A DNA stretch of 64,000 nt. It comes from Dasyornis broadbenti. Lineage: Eukaryota > Chordata > Aves > Passeriformes > Dasyornithidae. This document shows positions 24,580 to 36,554 of the stretch, one piece after another; the first letter of the stretch is position 1; every line of letters starts with the position of its first letter. A program made the position numbers and the translations under genes. The stretch is taken from positions 759,054 through 823,053 of the forward strand of contig VZRN01003459.1 in NCBI GenBank assembly GCA_013397935.1. The letters run 5' to 3'. The notes under the pieces are model-generated. The model saw only the letters and a program-made list of their open reading frames with translations, did not search any database and was not told the DNA's origin.

Positions 24580-26840
24580 CTGGTAAATACTCAAGCAGAT
24601 AGGCTACTTTTTGTATTTAACAAAAAAATTAATCTTGTGATCCTATGCAAAACTATCCTGCCAATACAAATAAACAGACTTCTGTGTCGTTATTACTTCT
24701 GATTTGCCAGGAGGGTGAAATAAATAAATACCCATAAATTATATGTTGAGAGCCAATTAATTTGTATAATGCTTTTGAACTGTGGATAAGAAACAAATCT
24801 TACAACCTGAAGTCATTGTATGAAAGGTTTAGAGCCAGCAAGGAGAACTTACCTTCTTTTAGTGTCTGATGCATGTATCCGATGAAAATACAGCAAACTA
24901 AATCACTGGAAAGAATGAATCTGCAGCCAATTAATCCATCACTACCTTACCTGCATTACTGTTCATCTTCCAGAATAGAACACGTGGCTTTGCATTGCTT
25001 TGTGTGCTGCATATTTTTTCACCATGATTTGGTGAAAGCAAAGGATTCCATTCTTGCTACAAAATTTTTTGCTCCTGAAGTTATTAGTAATGCTATTACA
25101 TTAGAACAATTAGTGATAATCAGATTTGTTATTTTTTCTAATTCTGAAGTGCAATACTTTTATATGTGTGTCTAGCACATACATTCACTTACTTTTACCA
25201 TTATGCAAATAATGAGCAAAATGTGTTACTGTGGTTTCTTATGTATCTTCTTTTTGTTTTTCTTTCCCCTCCCTTCCCCTACCCCCTCACGCCTCTGGTA
25301 CTCTTTTCACATTTCTTTTAAGCCTCAGATGAAATTTATATTTCACTGGTCATTATTTTTTCCAGTAGTTTTATGGCCCTTTATGGCTCCCTGAATTATC
25401 CATCTTTCTGTTTGTTTTCTGTGTTCTTTTTAGAGTTGTTGTTAGCTCCATTCTGATGTTTGTAGTTTTTGGAAATCTGAATCTTTGTTATTTACTTTAT
25501 CAGTGATCTGACCTGACTTGCCCACAGCAATGTTCCAACTGTTCTCAGGTCCTCAATTACTAATTATGCAGATGAACAGATTGTGCAAACTATTTCCTTA
25601 TGGCCACATTCTGGAGGAGTTTTTTTTTAATAAATTGGTGCTGTATTTGAATATTAAGGAGATGCCAACCAGTCCTTAGTAGGTTTTTTCATATGGCCTG
25701 TACATGTTTGTTGTAGTAATTTATTAACAAGTGATATTTACACACACATATCAAAAAATTCAAACGGATAAAATTCACAAGTGACAAGGTTGTAAGTGGA
25801 AGCACAGGACACGGATTAAAGGCAGATGTCCAGAGGAACAACTTCTTGAAGATCACCAGGACAGTGATCAGCCTGCCAGTAGAATACTTGGAGCTGTTAA
25901 CATTAATGAAACAAACTAACCACTGGCAAGCATTGATTAATGTCATTACTCTTGGGATGTCCAGGAAGAATTAACTTTTGAGGGGAAAGAATTCTGCTCT
26001 GCTAATAATGCTTTACCAATTTTCACCTCAGTTTTTGACAAGCAAATCACAGTACGACTTTCTATTGAAGGAAATTATATCTTCATAGAAATCTTCATCA
26101 ATGTCTAGCATCACTGGAAGAAAACAGAACTGATCCTGGTTAGTGTGATGACACAGGGCACAGGATTATGGTTGTACCTCATCTTTCTTTTTTAGTGTGC
26201 TATAATGGTGCCCAGAAGACATACACTTTCTGTTTGAACAAAATACATGTTCATGATAATGTTATGCAGTCTGCTTTGGTCACTTGAAGTAATTTAGGGA
26301 CTTTGGTGACTGCAGAAACCTCGATTATCTCTTGCCAGTGTGAACATGGATTTGTAAGTTCTACAAGGAACCATCCTTATCTCAAAAGACAGACACATCT
26401 CTTCAGTTACCTTACCAGAAAATCAATAATTTTCATCACAAAAAAGTTTTTTGGAGATAAGAAAAACAAAAAATTTGTTCTTTTCCTTGCTTCACTCCTC
26501 ACAGTAGTGCAGGGTAGAAAAAGATGCTGCAGCTACAAAAATGAAAAACGTGAGCACCAGAAAACAGAAAGAAATTTTATGTCTGGGAAATCTGAATACT
26601 CAAGATTTTCAGACAAAATATCACAGTGAGATTCATATTGCCAAAATAATCATATGAAATCCCCTAGTGACTTCAGTATGGACAGATTCCAGACTTAAAT
26701 TTTGTCATCAACCAAAATGACCACTTAAGTTTTACATAGAATTATATTAACTAAAAAAAAGAAAAAGAAAAAATCAGTTTAACAAACTTACCTCCAAGAC
26801 TTATGTCAGTCAATGCAGCATTGCAGTCAATTTAAAAAGG

Positions 26841-26856
26841 AAAAAAAAAAAAAAAA
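26841..26856. repeat. Poly-A homopolymer, 16 nt
   Basis: Sixteen A residues after TTTAAAAAGG. No retrocopy or LINE body is visible upstream. Confidence 0.9.
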
Positions 26857-29676
26857 CCCATTGATTTTTCTTTTCCACATGAAAAGAAAATTTCATATAA
26901 TGAATGGGTCAAGTTCACTAAAAATAATATCTGACACCTACTAGAATCACCGAAAGTATAAAGGTGCTGACTATAGCAACAGGAGGTAAAAAGGTTCAGG
27001 AAAAGGGGAATCTGTGAAAATAATATACTTTTAAGCAGCAAATACTAGGATATATTACTGAACATAACTTCTACCATAAACAAAGCACTTACTAATTTTT
27101 GTAAGTAATTTTTATCAGTAGCTCTCCAGTATTTTACAAAGTATCATCAGCCTCAAATTTCAGAGAAACAGACATTGGTAGGAAAACTGCTTGAAGTTAA
27201 CCCATCAGACCACTCATAAATGTGGGAGAAGAATCCTAAATTAAAGATTCTCTACTATTTACTAGAGCACAGAGATTTGATGGAGGAGTGCTCCTGGGTC
27301 TAAAATGTAAAATATCTCTGCAACAAGTCTCTGACATAACCACCAGCAAACTCAAATCAGAAGTCAATGGGACAATGAGTCAGATCAGTCAGTGCTAGTG
27401 GAAATACTCAATGTAACTTTGAAGCTGACTGTTAATACAAATGTCTTTCAAATAGCTTTCTCAGTTAAAGCCTACCTGATTTTTTTTCCATTAAAAATGT
27501 ATATATTCTCATTTCTATTCAAGGACTTTAAACATCTACATTTCAGGGTTCCATTAACAAAATATGTTAAAAAGCAGTCTTGAGGGCTTCACTGCTGAAC
27601 AGAAAAAAATGCAGAAATGAAATATATTTTGCATTTTATCTTTGTAAGACCACACTTGACCAATAAGCATCTATTTGGCTTGAGATCAGTCTGTGTAGGT
27701 TATTTTGGCAAAACTGAAGGATGCGGGCTACAAAAGATGTTTGCAGACTGAGAAGAGAGTAGGAAATAAAGGCTTGTTGGAGAGAAGCAGCAACAAATTG
27801 TTCTGCCCTTTCCTTCTGAAAGCAGATTTTTTCACAATTGTGACATAATTTTACGTAATTATGAACTGGAGTTACTGGTGGGATTCATATGAGGAAGCAA
27901 GCATTACCTTTTATGCTACATTAAATTATTATTGTTCCACTGAGGTAACTCCAGAGCCATCTCATGTTTTTGTGTAGCAAATAGAACATACATGTGATTG
28001 CCTGCAAAACAGCTGCATATCGGCAAAAAAGTCTTTTGTTAGAAAAAACCCAGAAATTTTTAAATGCCAATCTTCATATGCCGGTGGCAATCTTAAGTGG
28101 TAGAATAATGAATGAATGAACTTTTAGAGAAGAGAGTGAGAGCTACAGAGTTACTCATGCTGTGAGAGAAGATGATATGGTGTTCCACTGCCATCCAATT
28201 CTGGGTTCTAGGAATAGTCAGAGAGGGAAAGCAGACTCTAGCTCATTCTCCCTTCTTTCAACACTGTTCTTCCACTCAGCAGACACTCATAAACTCTTCT
28301 GGTGTGGTGTCATGACAGAATACCACAACACAGACATCAGATTGATGGGACAGGATAATCTGCTTTCAGTTTTAGTTGGCATAAAATCAAACCCACTCTT
28401 ATTTCCTTCTCTTGTTTTTCTTCTGGAATATTCAACACTCCTACTGTCTAACAGAAAAACAAAGAAAAAGATAAGAAGTATCCTGCTGGTGGCTGGGGAG
28501 GAAGAAGGGTGGAGAAGTATATCTGTCAAGACATAGGGTTGATATGTGTAAAAAATTGATCTTGATGAAAGGCAAGTTCAAAACTCTTTCAAACATTTCC
28601 CAGGTCATACAGATTATCATAGTTAATTTATATACATCCTTTTATTTTCACAAAATGTTGGGATTGTATAGCATCAAGCTGAATGGGAAGTTGTACTTCA
28701 GTTTTTCTTTCCTTCTGTAGATATCTGGAGCTTTTAAAAACTACTAGAGTTTATGTTGTAAAGAAAAAGCAAGGTAAAAACTCTTTTAATATCACTCAGA
28801 AACAAAGAAATATCTAGGAGGATTTAAATTAAACTTTTAAAAAAGCCACATGGTATTCATTAGAAGAGTGAGGGGTTGGCACAGTTCTGTGCTCTACTTC
28901 CTGCACTCTCTAAGAGTTGATTTCCCTACTTTATTTTAGAAGTGACACTGTGACAGTTTGTTTGGTTCCTTGTATGTTTGTTTGTTTTGGTTGGAAATAG
29001 AGCTAAGAGAATGAATTATGGTGGTACAGAGGTATTTGTTAGAGGAATACAAGTTTTGGGTTCTCCTTGTAGAGCCAAACATAAAGATACATTTTTTAGA
29101 TTTTCCTGTTTAGAGAATGAAGTTCTAGGAAGTTCACTGATGCTGAAAGTTTGATATTCTATTGTCTGAAGACCGACATCATAAGGAGCCCTAGTCATAA
29201 ATTTATTACATTCATACTGTAGACATACAATTTTGAACTGGTAAATGGTGATTTTCCCTTTTAGCATCAGAACCCAAAGGTGGTGTTTTCAATGTTTACT
29301 ATGGGAATAATTTTAACTTCCAGTTTTTCCATTTCTCATACATGTGAGGCAGTACCACACATACGTCTCTAAGTACAGGACCTCTTTCTCTATTCCTAAC
29401 ATGTTGTTAATTGTTATTAAGAAAAGTATTGGCCAGAGGCCTTGGAATTACCCCTTTTATAATGCAGGATAAATACACTAATTCTGTGTTTTACACCACT
29501 GTTATTAGTAGCTTCCTAAGCAAGCTGGCCATGAGATTTAGTCAGAGACACAATTGCAATTTGTGATAAATTTGCCATAACAGGTTTCCCTGGATGCAAT
29601 GCTAGTTTTTTCTTTCATCTGAAGACGGAGTATCAGGTTCTGTTTTTGCAAAGACTGCTTGACTCACAAGGCACGC

Positions 29677-29862
29677 AGACTTCTTGTGTACTGGATCTCT
29701 GGCAGAGCATAGGAAGCAAAAAAGTCCTTGGTACAGATTAAGGGCTGCTTTGCAACAGCTTAAACATCAGTGTGTTATCAACCTTATTTTTGTATTAAAT
29801 CCAAAATTCATCAGCTACTAAGAAAACCAAAATGTAACTCTATGCCAGCTGAAGCCAGGATA
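29677..29862 (-). mobile_element. ERVL-like LTR, 5' fragment
   Basis: The start of the same LTR family on the minus strand. The reverse complement begins TATCCTGGCTTCAGCTGGC and continues through the AAATCCAAAA, TTGATAACACACTGATGTTT and CCAAGGACTTTTTTGCTTCC blocks to CCAGAGATCCAG. Only the first ~185 bp of U3 remain; promoter and poly-A signal are missing. It lies 2.75 kb from another minus-strand LTR, with a CR1 between and no retroviral sequence, so the two are treated as independent relics. Confidence 0.85.
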
Positions 29863-30199
29863 CCAGATGATCTGGTTGTAACTTCAGTGTATGTCAAGGA
29901 AAATTGCACAAGTTTTCCTGTCTATATTTAATAATAGTTGATAGTCTTCCACTTCCCAGGCTAAGGTTCCCAGGTGCCTTCCAGGTGTTATTTGTCCATG
30001 ATTAGAGACTATGTTTCTGATAATCTCAAAGGGACCTTAACTGCCCAGGAGCCATTAATTAAGAGTGAAGCCTATCAAGTATTCCTGAGGAGATTGTAAA
30101 GCTGCCCAAGGAAGAGAGGGGTAGGTGTATACACCACCACAGCCCTCTACTAAAACCTTTGACTTAAGTGCAGGCCTGAGGCTTTATTTTATCTCCTGT
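29863..30199. other. Unique DNA, no gene seen
   Basis: Short spacer between an LTR fragment and a CR1. Nothing recognisable. Confidence 0.6.
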
Positions 30200-31087
30200 C
30201 ACAGAATCAGAGGATCAACTAGTTGGAAAAGAACTTTGACATCGAGTCCAACCTATGACCAAATACCACTGTGTCAGACTATGGCACTGAGTGTCACATC
30301 CAATCTTTAACACCTCCAAGGATGATGTCTCCACCACCTCCATTCCAGTGCCAAGTCACTCTTTCTGAGAAGAATGTCTTCCCAGTCTCCAGCCGAAACT
30401 TCCCCTGATGCTGCTTAAGGCTGTGCCCTTTTGTTCTGTTGCTGGTTGCCTGGGAGAAGAGACCTACCCTCACCTGGCCGCAGCCTCCTTTCAGGCAGTT
30501 GTAGAGAGTGAAGAGGTGCCCCCTGAGCCTCTCCAGGCTAAACAACTCTAGCTCCCTCCACTATGCCTCGTGGGACTTCTGTTCCAGACCCTTCACCACC
30601 ATTGTTGCCCTTCTCTTTACACACTCTAGCATCTCAATATCTTTTCTAAATTGAGGGGCTCAGTGCTGGACACAGCACTCAAGGTGCAGCCTATCCTGTG
30701 CCGAGTACATGAGGACCATCACTGCCCTAGTCCTGCTGGCCACACTGTTGCTGATCCAAGCCAGGAAGCCACTGGCCTTCTCGGCCACGTGGGCACAGCT
30801 GGCTCATGTTCAGCTGCTGTCAATCTGTCCCTTCAGGTCCATTTCTGCTTGGCTGCTGCCCAGTCACTGCCCCAGGCCTGTAGCACTGCCAGGGGTTGTA
30901 CTGACCAAACTACACATCACGATGTTAAACCTCACATCGTTGGATTCAACCCATCTCTCCAGCCTTTCCCTCTGTAGAACCCACCTACCCTACAACAGAA
31001 CAACACTTCCCCCCCCCCGTTTGGTGTCATATGCAAATTTGCTGATGATAGACACAATCCCGTCATCCAGATAATGCATAAAGACAT
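30200..31087 (-). mobile_element. CR1 LINE, 3' part of ORF2 plus 3' UTR
   Basis: A minus-strand CR1 of about 890 bp. The 3' end is at the low side: CACAGAATCAGAGGATC followed by AGTTGGAAAAGAAC and GAGTCCAACC, the tip of a CR1 subfamily that has AAAGAC in place of AGGGACC. Upward in coordinates come the UTR, the block read on the plus strand as GAGCCTCTCCAGGCTAAACA, and the ORF2 C-terminal region ending near ATGCATAAAGACAT, just past the RT active site. It is moderately GC-rich and keeps recognisable sequence throughout. A run of nine C lies at 31,010-31,018. Plus-strand frames here (30,651-30,977; 30,709-31,074) are antisense to the LINE and not genes. Confidence 0.92.
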
Positions 31088-32451
31088 CTGTGGGTTGAAA
31101 GATCCTGGGTTTTGACTGAGAATTTTGGGGTAGCTTGAAAATGGAGTAGCATTTTGCTAGCTGTATTCATCTAAGTTGTCTTTTACTTGAGGTAGTACCA
31201 AGCAAATTTTACCTTGCCAATTCCTTCCAGATACAAGTGATAATATTATTACTACTGAAATGAAAGTTTTAAGATCATTTTACAATAAAGCAGAAGATTT
31301 TATAAGATAAAGAGCAAGGAATTAGTTAGGGGCAAAAATCTGTCATGATGGCAAAGAGGAAGTTTCACAGAAAGTTGATGTGTACCACTTACATATGCTT
31401 TACAGTGCTTTATAAGTACAAAGTTTACTTAAATAGAGATCAAAGCCATGAAACATTTGACAGAATTATCTTTAATATTCTGTGCTTTTTAGTCTGTCAT
31501 TTGCTTTGGATATGAACGTGAGGTGCCAAAATACTAGGAAGAAAGCTTGGTTCTCTTCATGTTGTGAGACTGTTCAGATGTAGAAAGTAGCAAAAATCTC
31601 AAACAACTTTTTGTTTTCAAACTTTTCAGTTCATTTTTTTCTGGCTTAGAAACCTAGCTTGTAAAGATGCATTAAGAGAAACATCAAAACTATACTTTTT
31701 GTCTTTAAAAGAGATTGAATTGATTCTATATTTAAATGCAGAAAAATGAAATCACAGTGTTCCCAACTGTTGTTTAATAAAAAACAAATGCAGTCATGTT
31801 TCTTATTCACTGTTTTTCAGTACCTTGGACTTTGACATGATGTTTCATAGTTCCAGACATACTCCCTTAAATTACCAAATAACATTATGACTGCCAGTAA
31901 GGATGCTTGTTAAATATAACTTCACATTTTTGTATCAAAACCAACAGACACAATTGTCTTCAATCTAGAAATCTTACAAAATGACTTTTAACTAAAACTC
32001 CCACTGAAAGCCCTTAATGAAAAGTTGGATTCCACAGTACTAGCGGCATTCCTTTTATAATACACCACATTCTTGAATAGCTTCTTTAGTGAGAAAGTCT
32101 TGTGGTACATACAGTCAAGTCAGAAGTTTCCTGTCTCATCACAGTCTTGCAGCTGATCAGCATTCCTGAAGCATCCTGGAATAGAATACTTCAGGAAACC
32201 CTAGGGACCACAGCAGATTTCCAAAATGTTTTTATTAGAATTTGATAAACAACTTTATATTAATATCTTAATCTTGATGAGAAAATATGTTTTTCATTTA
32301 AAACAGCAGTTTGGTTTGGAATGAAATTTTGTCTCTGAGTGGTGACGTGGAGAAAGATTCCCAGTTCTTATGCCTGTGAATTCTGCTGGCCGACCAATTG
32401 AAGCTATACTGACATCTGCATTTGTTGCCTTTTTCTCTTATGACATTTTCT
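31088..32451. other. Unique AT-rich DNA, no gene seen
   Basis: Nothing recognisable over about 1.4 kb. Confidence 0.6.
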
Positions 32452-32489
32452 TATCTATCTATCTGTCTATCTATCTATGTGTCTGTCTT
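32452..32489. repeat. TATC/TCTG tetranucleotide microsatellite
   Basis: About nine tetranucleotide units, mostly TATC with TGTC variants, followed by TTTATTC. Likely length-polymorphic. Confidence 0.9.
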
Positions 32490-32753
32490 TATTCTTTGAC
32501 CCCAATAGTTCCTCATATGACATTAAAACCCTCTAGCAAATGCTGAATTCTATATTCCAGTTTTATCCTGACTTTATTTGGTAGAATTTACTTCAAGAGG
32601 AGCACATGGATATACGGGTGTCATAATTTTAAGCCCAGCTGGAGATTAAATACCATACAGTCACTTGCTCAGCCTCTCCTCTCTTCCTCTACTCCAACTC
32701 AGTGGAATAGGGAGAAGAATCAAAGTAAAACTTGTAGGCTGAGAAAAGAATGT

Positions 32754-32759
32754 TTTAAT
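32754..32759 (-). terminator. LTR poly-A signal
   Basis: ATTAAA on the minus strand inside the LTR, at the family's usual place upstream of the T-rich and CTCAACC-like region. Confidence 0.5.
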
Positions 32760-32929
32760 AATTGAAAATAAAGTAAAATGCAATAATAATGGTAAAACAT
32801 AATAATGATAATAAAAAGGGAAAAAGACAAGTGTTGCACAATACAATTGCTCACTGATACAACCGCTGACTGATGCCAGACCTCTCTTCCTGAACCCAGA
32901 TCTGCCCCATCTGGGTAAGTTCCCCCAAT

Positions 32930-32935
32930 TTATAT
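32930..32935 (-). promoter_or_regulatory. LTR TATA box
   Basis: On the minus strand GATATAAATTGGGGG corresponds to the family's AGTATATAAACTGGGGG promoter block, with the TATA core largely kept. Confidence 0.5.
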
Positions 32936-33267
32936 CAGGCATGACATTCTATGATGTGGAATACCCTTTTGGACGGTTTGAGTGACCTGTCCCAGCTGTG
33001 CTCCCCTACAGTTTCTTCTGCCCACCTCCTCACTGGCAGAGCATGAGACAGGAGACAGGGAAAAACCCTTGACTTAGGATAAACATGACTTAGCAAAACC
33101 CCAAAACATCAGTGTGTTATCCACTTTCATTCCAAATCCAAAACAGAGCACTGTAACGGAGAAGAAATTAAACTGTCCTAGCTGAAAGCAGGACAATAGG
33201 TTAATGGAGAGAAGATGATACATGAAAAAGAAAAAGTCTTTTGAGTAAAAAATATTGTACCATATAA

Positions 33268-33308
33268 ATATATGTATATATACACACACATACGTGTATA
33301 TACACACA
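33268..33308. repeat. 41-nt alternating purine-pyrimidine tract
   Basis: A strictly alternating purine/pyrimidine run made of TA, CA and TG steps with one CGTG. It begins about 70 bp beyond the 5' end of the minus-strand LTR. Such tracts can adopt left-handed DNA and are usually length-polymorphic. Confidence 0.85.
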
Positions 33309-36300
33309 ACATAGTCCTGACATTTTCCTGTGTGTATCTTTACTCCTGGAGAGATATGATTTTCTTTTCTTTTATCTTTTAAACAGGGTGATGGCTAGCA
33401 AAACAAGCAAACTAAATCAGAATATGCTTGCAGGTAACTTTCTCAAACCCTTCAAATCCAAACCAAAATGCAGACTATAGCAAACACTTCAATAAGAAGC
33501 ATTTCAATTTTACAATGTGACGTTTCCTTTTAAAAGGAGAACACTTTAACAGAAATGAGAATTCTATGATTGTATATATATGAAAAACAGAAGGATGCAG
33601 AGGTTCTCTTCTTTCAATTAATGTGAAGAATTCCTGTGGCCTGCATGGCTCCCAGTGGCTAGCAGAAGAAAAGAGTAATACATTCACATGCCTTATTTCT
33701 AACCCACTTAAAATTTAAGGTTCTCCCAAGCAGTCTGTATGTGCATTTTTCTTGATTCCCTTTTGGCTTTCAATGTGATTCAGTGAACCTTTCTACAGAA
33801 AACACTCTGGAGAGCTGGAGATGTGGAAATTGGCCCTCGTCTGAGCTTCAGAGGTTTCTTGAAGACCAGATGGCTGAGTAACGTCACCTTAGCCCTTATG
33901 CAAAGGAACTTTTTACGTTATTGCTAGTAGTTGTAATAGCAGTATTTGTTTATTTCTATGTTAATCTTTTGTCTTTGTTAGAGAAAAGACCTGAAGTTTA
34001 GCAATTGTAAAAGAAAAGCAAGGACTTTTTGAGGGTGAGCTGGACAGAAAAGACACAGTGCTAATTCAGAGTCATGTACCTCTCACGCTTTACGATGGCA
34101 AGAGAGAGAGGGTGTACTTTCCAGAAATAACAAGGAGCTTCGCTTTATTCCCCCTTCTTTTCAATTGTTCACTATGTAATTTTTTAAAAATTTGTCACTT
34201 GCAGTAACTTTAGCACGAGTTTTTTGCCAATAGTCATATATCCTTTAATGGTGTGACAATTGAACTGTCACTAGAGAATGAATACCTAGTACTTGTAATG
34301 AAATATCCAGATGGTTCAACCTTGAGTAACATAAGGTAAAAATCCAGGAAAGAGATACACTTGTAAATGTATTGTTCCTAAAATTCTCACGGCTTCTCTG
34401 CAATAGGTCTATTATTTTTGAAAGTTTGGAATTATCAGCCCTACAAAATATTGAGAAAAGTTCCTTTTGTTCTTGTGACAATGCAAGAGATTCTTTTCAC
34501 AGACATTCTGGTATTCTGACCACCATGTCTTTATATTTTAGAGAAATGATAATTCAGATATTATTATGTTTTAGGCATTAGTAATTTATTTTTGCTAATA
34601 GTCTAAAATTCAGGTGTTTTAATGAGCAAGAGGTATAATTGTCTGAAGAACTTATTGTAATTTCAAAGTGTCTTTTACAAATTTTCCTTTTCAAAGTTAT
34701 TTTTTCAACATCGTGAGAGCTCCCAGCCCTTCAGATATTTTTCTTACAAGGAGGAATAAAATATGACTTTTTAATAAATGTAAATGAATAAAATATTTAA
34801 CTATTATTAAAACTATTTAATTGTATCAGGTGCCCTCTTTGTCCATTTTTACTTGATTCAAGCAATGAAAACACTTTAAACTGATTCTAATACTATCACT
34901 AGTAGCACTACTACTAGCACTACTTTAGTAAAAAGTTTTGTCATTAGTATTCCCACCTCGAGAATGGCTTGTCATAACATTGACATTCCCATATGCCGCC
35001 ACTCAAATTGTAGTTCTCAAGTTATCAATTATATGGGTATTTCACAAAGTATATGCTTCTTTTAGCACATACTCTCCCAATCACACAGATTTCACAGTGA
35101 TAAGTGTACGACAAAGGTAGAAAGAACTGGAATCCCTAGATCATACACAAGATTCACCTATTCAACTGCTCTTCCTTGTTCCTCCTCCAACAGCTGTATT
35201 AGTGATGTTTTTTATTAACGAAATGATAGCCCACAGCAGAACTTACAAAACATGAGGAAGATAGATTCCTTGCAGCAACGACTTTTAGTTTGTCTGTTAA
35301 CGCCCCTGGCAAAACGCTGCTGGATCTGACATGCATGACTGATGGGCTCCCTCAACTAGTAGCTCATCTTTCAAAGAGTAGCTGTGTATCTCTAGCTCTG
35401 TTTTCAGTGCTGTCTGTGTCTGAGTCCCTGCAGATGGTGGTATAAGCGGTTTTGCATCAGCTTGATTCTGGGTATTACATTGTGCCTAATGTGCAACCCA
35501 CATGAGCCTTAGGGGTAGCCAAGAAATGAGTGATCACTACCTGGCTATTCCTGTTTCTGCTTTTGTTATGGGATTAGAAAAACCAGCCTGATTCCTGCCT
35601 GTGTTGCAATTGTGCTACATTCCTGTCCTCTTTTCACCTCTAGAACAATATCAAGGACTCAGCTGCAAGGGTTTGGATATCCAGCTTTGGAATATGTGAC
35701 AGATGGAGGGATCTAGGAAAATGTTCTACTCTATTAGGCCTCTTGTAGCCGAACAAAGTCCTGTGACAAGATTGGCATTTGACATTGTAAATTTTCAGCA
35801 TAGAGTATTGTCTTCTATTTATCAATATAGTCCCATAAACTATGTTGCATAAATAAATAAGGGTTGTAGCCACAGGTGGTCTACAATGGTAATTTGACCT
35901 CAAACATATTTCACATATAGAACTATATCTGGATTTTTACACTATGATTCCTACTGCTTTTGACATTTTTACTGTGACTAATCCATGATTTTCCCCATAA
36001 TTTACCATATTAGAGTCCAACCCTAATAATATTATATATTGTAAAATCACTATGCCTGCAACTATGTAGTGTGAGACACGATTATTACATGACAGCCATC
36101 TCCACGACCCCTTAGACAAGGGGAGTCTACCCAGGAAACAGTCTTTTTCAAAGTTTTGTAGTGTATAAATTCTGTTTCTATTCAATTTCTCAGTGGACTG
36201 ACACCTGCTTCATAAAACTGCCTTAATATCCTACAACAAAGCTGTCTCAGTTAGTGTCTCCCAGTCCTTCTGAAAGTGGCAATGATCAACTGTCATCTTA

Positions 36301-36470
36301 GAGTCACAGACAAGGCCAACAGCATTATGGCTGTTGGCATCATACCTGAAGCTGTGGATACAAAGCAGGAGATGCAACTTTCTGATGCTGCAATAACCTT
36401 TTTTACATACTTGGATGGAAACCCATGCCCAAGCAACTTTTCCTGTGTGTTTAAAATTGAGAGGAAATGC
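33309..36470. other. Unique AT-rich DNA, no gene seen
   Basis: About 3.2 kb with no recognisable gene or repeat. Open frames are at most 87 codons. Confidence 0.6.
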
Positions 36471-36554
36471 AAAAAAAAAAAAAAAAAAAAAAAANNNNNN
36501 NNNNNNNNNNNNNNNNNNNNNNNNNNNNNNNNNNNNNNNNNNNNNNNNNNNNNN
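36471..36554. other. Poly-A run followed by assembly gap (60 N)
   Basis: Twenty-four A residues (36,471-36,494) run straight into 60 N (36,495-36,554). The gap is an assembly break at a homopolymer. Open frames crossing it are not meaningful. Confidence 0.98.

Larger units (their letters stand above)
23185..29676. other. Unique AT-rich DNA, no gene seen
   Basis: About 6.5 kb with no recognisable gene. It holds an AAT-type simple repeat (23,523-23,627), a small palindrome AAGGGTTAATAACCCTT (23,634-23,650), a 19-bp tandem duplication (24,542-24,579) and a 16-nt poly-A run (26,841-26,856). Open frames of up to 124 codons (28,162-28,536, with a frame also open on the other strand) have no known motif. 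Confidence 0.6.
32619..33195 (-). mobile_element. ERVL-like solo LTR, full length
   Basis: A complete minus-strand LTR of 577 bp. Read in sense it starts TGTCCTGCTTTCAGCTAGG and ends CCAGCTGGGCTTAAAATTATGACA. Sense-strand blocks include TTTTGGATTTGG, ATAACACACTGATGTTTTGG, CTCATGCTCTGCCAGTGAGG and a TATA box (GATATAAATTGGGGG; plus-strand TTATAT at 32,930-32,935). ATTAAA is present (plus-strand TTTAAT, 32,754-32,759). Flanks are ACGGG (32,614-32,618) and ATAGG (33,196-33,200). They match at 3 of 5 bases, and both differences are transitions at the CpG, so this may be a decayed 5-bp duplication. No retroviral genes adjoin it. Confidence 0.9.

Noticed and set aside
30651..31074. Overlapping plus-strand open frames of 108 and 121 codons
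   Set aside because: They are antisense to CR1 ORF2.
29677..33195. Two minus-strand LTRs as a proviral pair
   Set aside because: One is only a 185-bp fragment, and the interior is a CR1 plus unique DNA.
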